In this document: piece by piece, positions 14,186-17,499 of the stretch
Layout: every line of letters begins with the position of its first letter
Position numbering within the stretch: position 1 is the stretch's first letter
Origin: JBHENN01 sp046262015
GTDB lineage: Bacteria > Actinomycetota > CADDZG01 > WHSQ01
Reading direction: 5' to 3'
NCBI GenBank assembly: GCA_046262015.1
Contig: JBHENN010000080.1
Coordinates: 1 to 17,499, forward strand
DNA length: 17,499 bases
The notes under the pieces: model-generated
Told to the model about the DNA's origin: nothing
The model's input: only the letters and a program-made list of their open reading frames with translations
The model's database searches: none
Translations under genes and position numbers: made by a program

Positions 14186-14235
14186 GCCACGGGCGACGGC
14201 GGAAGCGGCTCGACGAACTAGATCGTGGTTGCACC

Positions 14236-14266
14236 GAGACGGCGGGGCTACATCGCTCGCCGTCTC
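14236..14266 (-). terminator. Probable terminator hairpin downstream of the flavodoxin-family gene
   Basis: GAGACGGCG and CGCCGTCTC form a perfect 9-bp stem around a 13-nt loop, 31 nt past the stop of the flavodoxin-family gene. There is no T-run on either strand, so it would be a weak or Rho-assisted terminator or an mRNA-stabilising hairpin. It closes the leftward operon. Confidence 0.5.
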
Positions 14267-14297
14267 TTCGCGTTCGGGAGTCGCTCGACGCCCTCGA

Positions 14298-15026
14298 TCA
14301 CCTGTGCTCCGGGTTCGCGTTGTCCCACCGGCAACCGGCGTCCCATTCAGAGCGCTGGTTCCCGAACGCGGGGAACCCCCCGCGATCCTTAAGGAGACGG
14401 GCGGCATGCATCAGATTCCAGGTCATGAAGGTGGTGTTGCGATTGGTGAAGTCGTTGTCCAGGCCCACGCCGTCGTCGCCGTAGGACGGACCCGGCCCCG
14501 CCTCACCGATCCATCCCGCGTCCGCTTGCGGTGGGATCGAGTAGCCGAGATGCTGCAGGGCATAGAGGATGCTCATCGAGCAATGCTTGATGCCGTCCTC
14601 GTTGCCGGTGATGAGACAACCGCCGACCCGGCCGTAGTACGCGTATTGTCCGCGCTCGTTCAGAAGACTCGAGTTCCCGTAGAGACGCTCGATCAGGTGT
14701 GTACAGACCGATGACTTCTCTCCCAGCCAGATCGGCGAGCCGATCACGAGGATGTCGGCATCGAGCACCTTCTCGAATATCCGGGGCCACGCGTCCGTGT
14801 CCCACCCGTGCTCGGTCATGTCGGGCCATACACCGGTCGCGAGGTCGAGATCGATCGCCCGCAGGCTGTCGACCGTCACCCCTTGCTTCTGCATGATCCC
14901 GATCGACTTGTCCATGAGGAGTTGCGTATGCGACGGCTCGGGCGACCGCTTCAGCGTGCAGTTGATGTAGAGCGCGCGCAGGTCGCTGAGATCGACGTCC
15001 AAACCTTCTCTCGCTGCGTCCGTCAT
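14298..15026 (-). CDS. Flavodoxin-family / NADPH-dependent FMN reductase-like protein
   Basis: 242 aa from an ATG at 15026, chosen over a GTG at 15044 because GAGGAG lies 4 nt before the ATG. A flavodoxin-like Rossmann fold is evident: strand 1 with the FMN-phosphate loop (LRALYINCTLKRSPEPSHTQ), strand 3 with ADILVIGSPIWLGEKSSVCT (the family's G-SP-x-W-x-x-x-S signature) and YYGRVGGCLITGNEDGIKHC before the fourth strand. The C-terminal extension (~170-242) is Gly/Asp/Asn-rich. Role by family: FMN-dependent electron transfer or quinone/azo reduction in the cytoplasm; partner unknown. It is last in a leftward run after the DM13 and BNR/CWB2 genes, 49 nt from the DM13 stop. Confidence 0.88.
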   Translation of the reverse strand: MTDAAREGLDVDLSDLRALYINCTLKRSPEPSHTQLLMDKSIGIMQKQGVTVDSLRAIDLDLATGVWPDMTEHGWDTDAWPRIFEKVLDADILVIGSPIWLGEKSSVCTHLIERLYGNSSLLNERGQYAYYGRVGGCLITGNEDGIKHCSMSILYALQHLGYSIPPQADAGWIGEAGPGPSYGDDGVGLDNDFTNRNTTFMTWNLMHAARLLKDRGGFPAFGNQRSEWDAGCRWDNANPEHR

Positions 15027-15075
15027 GAAGCTCCTCTCGTGCACTCTCGGGCAGGATCCGGGGATGGTCGCACGG

Positions 15076-15612
15076 TTAAGCCCTCTCCAGCGGAGCCGCT
15101 CCGAAGGGGGATGTGAACCGGCGACACCAGATCACGATGCTCCGGTACCGCTCTATGTCGGTACCCTCCGGCACGACGTAGTTCTGGTTACCGAGGTTGC
15201 CTCGAAGAGGCCCCAGGTCCACGAACTCATCGGCGAATACCCTCCCCTCGGCGGACGCCGGCGCGGCCGAGAGATACACGAAGAGGTCCGGGCCGTTCTC
15301 GGTCTGGAAGTCCTGGAGGCGAGCGTAATAACGCCCATCGGCGGCCGGCGCGAGCACGACCCGCCCGCTGGTCTCGTGGTCGATGCTTCGGAAATCACCC
15401 GTGAACGCCGGAGCGTCCTCGTCGGGCCCGTCATCGGGCGCCGGGGCCTCGTCCGGTTCGGCCATCGCCGCGGGGGCCGCCTCGTCGACACGCTCGTCGA
15501 TGAAGAGCTTCTGCGGCTGGAACCACACCACCACGACCACCGCCGCCACGACCGCCACTCCGGCCCCCACCGCCATGGTCCTCCGCGTGAACCTGCGACC
15601 GTGCTTCTCCAT
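15076..15612 (-). CDS. Membrane-anchored DM13-domain protein
   Basis: 178 aa from an ATG at 15612 with GAGGAG 9 nt upstream. A basic start is followed by one transmembrane helix (residues ~12-31), then an acidic Ala/Pro linker (~38-69) suited to crossing the wall, then a DM13 domain (~70-175): FRSIDHETSGRVVLAPA, LQDFQTENGPDLFVYLS, VDLGPLRGNLGNQNYVVPEG and YRSIVIWCRRFTSPFGAAPL. Cys163 in IWCRRF is the conserved cysteine that has been suggested to give DM13 domains a redox role; this remains a prediction for the family. Topology: domain outside the membrane. It sits 58 nt after the BNR/CWB2 gene and 49 nt before the flavodoxin-family gene, which fits a redox theme. Confidence 0.9.
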   Translation of the reverse strand: MEKHGRRFTRRTMAVGAGVAVVAAVVVVVWFQPQKLFIDERVDEAAPAAMAEPDEAPAPDDGPDEDAPAFTGDFRSIDHETSGRVVLAPAADGRYYARLQDFQTENGPDLFVYLSAAPASAEGRVFADEFVDLGPLRGNLGNQNYVVPEGTDIERYRSIVIWCRRFTSPFGAAPLERA

Positions 15613-15670
15613 GTACTCGATCTCCTCGGCTCGGGTGGTTCGAGCCTAGGAGATGACGCTTATCTAGGTG

Positions 15671-17499
15671 TCAGCGGGCGGGCGCCACCCTCACTATCCG
15701 GTCGACCCTTGCGTCGATCTTCATGAGGCGTAGCCCCGTCCGAGCGGAGGCAGGAGATCCGGGCGCCATCAGGAGCAGCCCTCCTCGCCGCGCGGCCACG
15801 TATCCGAGAAGCGCGGTGGCCATGTCGCTCCGACGGGTCGTGGTGTAGGCGAGGTTGACGGGCAGGCCGCGTTCGACCGCATCCGCGTTCACCGCCCGCG
15901 ACACCTCGAAGACGTCCTCGCCTCCGATGCGAGTCGGGTCCGGCAGCTCGGTCAGGAGGGCATCGCTTATGTCGCTCGCTCCGCCGACGACGAGCGTCTT
16001 GTCTATGTTCAGCTCCTCGAGGGCCTGGCCGGTCGCCTCCGGCAAGGAGTCGTACGCCGCGTGAAGGATCGGGATCCGCAGCTGAGCGGCGATGCCCCCG
16101 GCGGCGAGCGCCGAGGCCGACGCCGGGTTGACGATCACGACCTGCGAGAAAGCAGGCTCTCCCATGAGCTTCTGGGCGTCTGAGCGACGATCGAGCTCGC
16201 CGGCTACCAGACGGGCGATACCGGCGGGATCGTCGGCCGAGACCCGCTCGATCCCCTCCGCCTCGACGCCTGCGTCGACGAGCTGTTCCTGTACGTCGTT
16301 CGACAGCCTGGATTCTCCTCCGATGAGGTAGGCCCCCACGGGCTCGAGCCTCTTGATCTCGCGCACGACCGAGGCGGGTACCTCGCCCTGGCGAGAGAGG
16401 AGGACCGGCCCCAGGTTCGCCCGTGCCAATACCCCGGCCACGAGAGCGTCGGTGGCCTCGGCGGCGTTGACGACCACCACCCGGGTCGCCGCTCGATCGG
16501 CGACGATCTCGCCGCCACCTGGATATGCGAGGCGGGACAACCCAACCGAGGTCGCAACCGGTCCCGAGAAGCGCAGCCGGTCGATGGGGATGGGAGCCCG
16601 CGCGTCCAGGTCGATGCGCGCGAGGTAGATGTCCTGCGAAGCGGTGACGTAATCGCCTCGACGCGAGTCCGCCCACGCCACCAGGACCCTGTTCCCGGAG
16701 ATCGGCGTGTTGACCGGCGCGAACACACCCAGGCGCGGCTTGTAGCCGACGTCACGGTTGCCTACCCGATCCGTCACGCGCCGGTTCGACGAGAACGTCT
16801 TGCCGCCGTCGGTCGAATGGGCGTAATACACATCCTCGAGCGAGTTCCCCGGGTAGGCGTGCCGCTGGTCGAACCAAGTCAGGTGGATCCGGCCGTCATC
16901 GGCCACCGATACCCACGGAGCTATCTGGTGGGTCGCCGTGGTGTCGTCATTCACCCTTGCCGGCGAGGACCACATGGCCCCGGCATCGGTGGAGGCCTGG
17001 ACGAAGATGTCCGATCCGGAGGAAGCGGTCGCCTCCTCGTAGGCAAGGTAGAGCGTGTCGTCGGCTCTGTCGATCGCCAGCTTGGGGTCGATGAAGCCGC
17101 GCTGCGCGCGGAAGCCCGACCGAACGGTGCTCTGCTCCCACGTCTCGCCCTGGTCACGTGAGCTCGCCAGCCGAAGGCTCGTGGTGGGTCCTCCGCCGGT
17201 CCTGTAGACCACGTGGATAGATCCGTCCGACGCCACCACGATCTGCGAGTTGTCCAAGGCACTGGCGAGCTCGGTCGTGAACGAGTTCACCGGAACGGGC
17301 TGCGTGAAGCTCTTGCCGGAGTCGCTGGATGCGGAGAAGACGACGTCGGTGCAGAAGCCGGTCGAGAGGGGTATCGAGCGTCCCTCGCACGCCCACGACG
17401 TGATGTAGACGGCGTCCGTCGACCGCGAATCGCCGGGCACCACCGTCAGCTTGGGCCGGCGGTAGTCGACATCGGGGCTATAGGGGATCGCCGCGACGC
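15671..17499 (-). CDS. Surface protein with BNR/Asp-box propeller and three CWB2 repeats, N-terminus beyond the right window edge
   Basis: The frame enters from the right edge, with no start visible (GTG at 17443 is internal, inside a conserved strand), and ends at 15671, giving 609 codons in the window. The N-terminal half (to ~16575) has Asp boxes of sialidase-type propellers: SASSDSGKSF, SSRDQGETW, ASTDAGAMW and STDGGKTF, each following a strand such as DGSIHVVYR or DGRIHLTWFD. The C-terminal half (~16573-15671) has three cell-wall-binding repeat 2 modules (PF04122): TRVVVVNAAEATDALVAGVL with YLIGGESRLSNDVQEQL; SQVVIVNPASASALAAGGIA with TLVVGGASDISDALLTEL; and VNLAYTTTRRSDMATALLGY with LLLMAPG. 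Known: three CWB2 modules bind anionic wall polymers. Inference: a non-covalently wall-attached protein; glycosidase activity is not established, since sialidase active-site residues are not apparent. Confidence 0.9.
   Translation of the reverse strand, partial: VAAIPYSPDVDYRRPKLTVVPGDSRSTDAVYITSWACEGRSIPLSTGFCTDVVFSASSDSGKSFTQPVPVNSFTTELASALDNSQIVVASDGSIHVVYRTGGGPTTSLRLASSRDQGETWEQSTVRSGFRAQRGFIDPKLAIDRADDTLYLAYEEATASSGSDIFVQASTDAGAMWSSPARVNDDTTATHQIAPWVSVADDGRIHLTWFDQRHAYPGNSLEDVYYAHSTDGGKTFSSNRRVTDRVGNRDVGYKPRLGVFAPVNTPISGNRVLVAWADSRRGDYVTASQDIYLARIDLDARAPIPIDRLRFSGPVATSVGLSRLAYPGGGEIVADRAATRVVVVNAAEATDALVAGVLARANLGPVLLSRQGEVPASVVREIKRLEPVGAYLIGGESRLSNDVQEQLVDAGVEAEGIERVSADDPAGIARLVAGELDRRSDAQKLMGEPAFSQVVIVNPASASALAAGGIAAQLRIPILHAAYDSLPEATGQALEELNIDKTLVVGGASDISDALLTELPDPTRIGGEDVFEVSRAVNADAVERGLPVNLAYTTTRRSDMATALLGYVAARRGGLLLMAPGSPASARTGLRLMKIDARVDRIVRVAPAR

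Noticed and set aside
13995..14234. N-terminal extension of the two-helix membrane protein across tRNA-Arg
   Set aside because: It would be translated antisense through an intact tRNA and a repeat cluster (His-rich run from GGT repeats); the ATG at 13994 is more credible.
15660..16676. Minus-strand frame of 338 codons
   Set aside because: It is out of frame within the CWB2 gene, and Arg/Gly-rich; the alternative frame has clear BNR and CWB2 motifs.
1..17499. CRISPR array, insertion sequence, prophage or biosynthetic cluster
   Set aside because: No regularly spaced repeats, transposase or integrase motifs, terminal inverted repeats, or multidomain synthases were found on either strand.

Overview
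The window looks like chromosomal DNA of a high-G+C, Gram-positive-type bacterium, most likely a member of the Actinomycetota, possibly a deep-branching or metagenome-derived one. The evidence is the high G+C coding bias, GTG starts, class III cyclase and LuxR/TPR regulators of actinobacterial style, a tandem DUF427 protein, a dienelactone-hydrolase remnant of actinobacterial type and a CWB2 (cell-wall-binding repeat 2) surface protein. No phage, transposase, integrase or CRISPR array is visible.

Layout. 1-892 (-): secreted subtilisin-like protease, cut by the left edge. 893-1235: non-coding except for a remnant of a fluoroacetate/haloacetate-dehalogenase-type hydrolase. 1236-4660 (-): a two-gene unit in which a membrane-anchored class III nucleotide cyclase with an extracytoplasmic beta-propeller overlaps by 4 nt (ATGA) an oligopeptide-type ABC substrate-binding protein. 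4798-5160 (+): dienelactone hydrolase pseudogene with an internal deletion and an ATC where the start codon should be. 5179-6849 (+): secreted FG-GAP-like propeller protein. 7017-8212 (+): SnoaL-like protein, then a tandem DUF427 protein. 8205-8435: frameshifted C-terminal remnant of a DppC-type permease. 8529-9991 (+): a 45-codon small ORF overlapping by 4 nt (GTGA) a second, unusual subtilase. 9992-10330: no gene recognised. 10331-13282 (-): TPR-LuxR regulator, VOC protein and SAM methyltransferase; the last two overlap by ATGA. 13410-14107: a degenerate tRNA-Arg copy, a small two-helix membrane protein gene (-), and an intact tRNA-Arg(TCT). 14298-17499 (-): a probable operon of a BNR/Asp-box plus CWB2 surface protein (cut by the right edge), a membrane-anchored DM13 protein and a flavodoxin-family protein.

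How it fits together. Much of the coding content is cell-surface or secreted: two subtilases, an FG-GAP protein, a propeller-linked cyclase, a lipoprotein-like solute-binding protein, a CWB2 protein and a DM13 protein. The cyclase/SBP pair suggests an envelope sensor linked to solute binding. The BNR-CWB2/DM13/flavodoxin run suggests a surface protein co-expressed with redox proteins. Both are inferences. Four decayed genes (dehalogenase, dienelactone hydrolase, DppC, tRNA-Arg) within about 13 kb mark the window as a place of gene loss and rearrangement.
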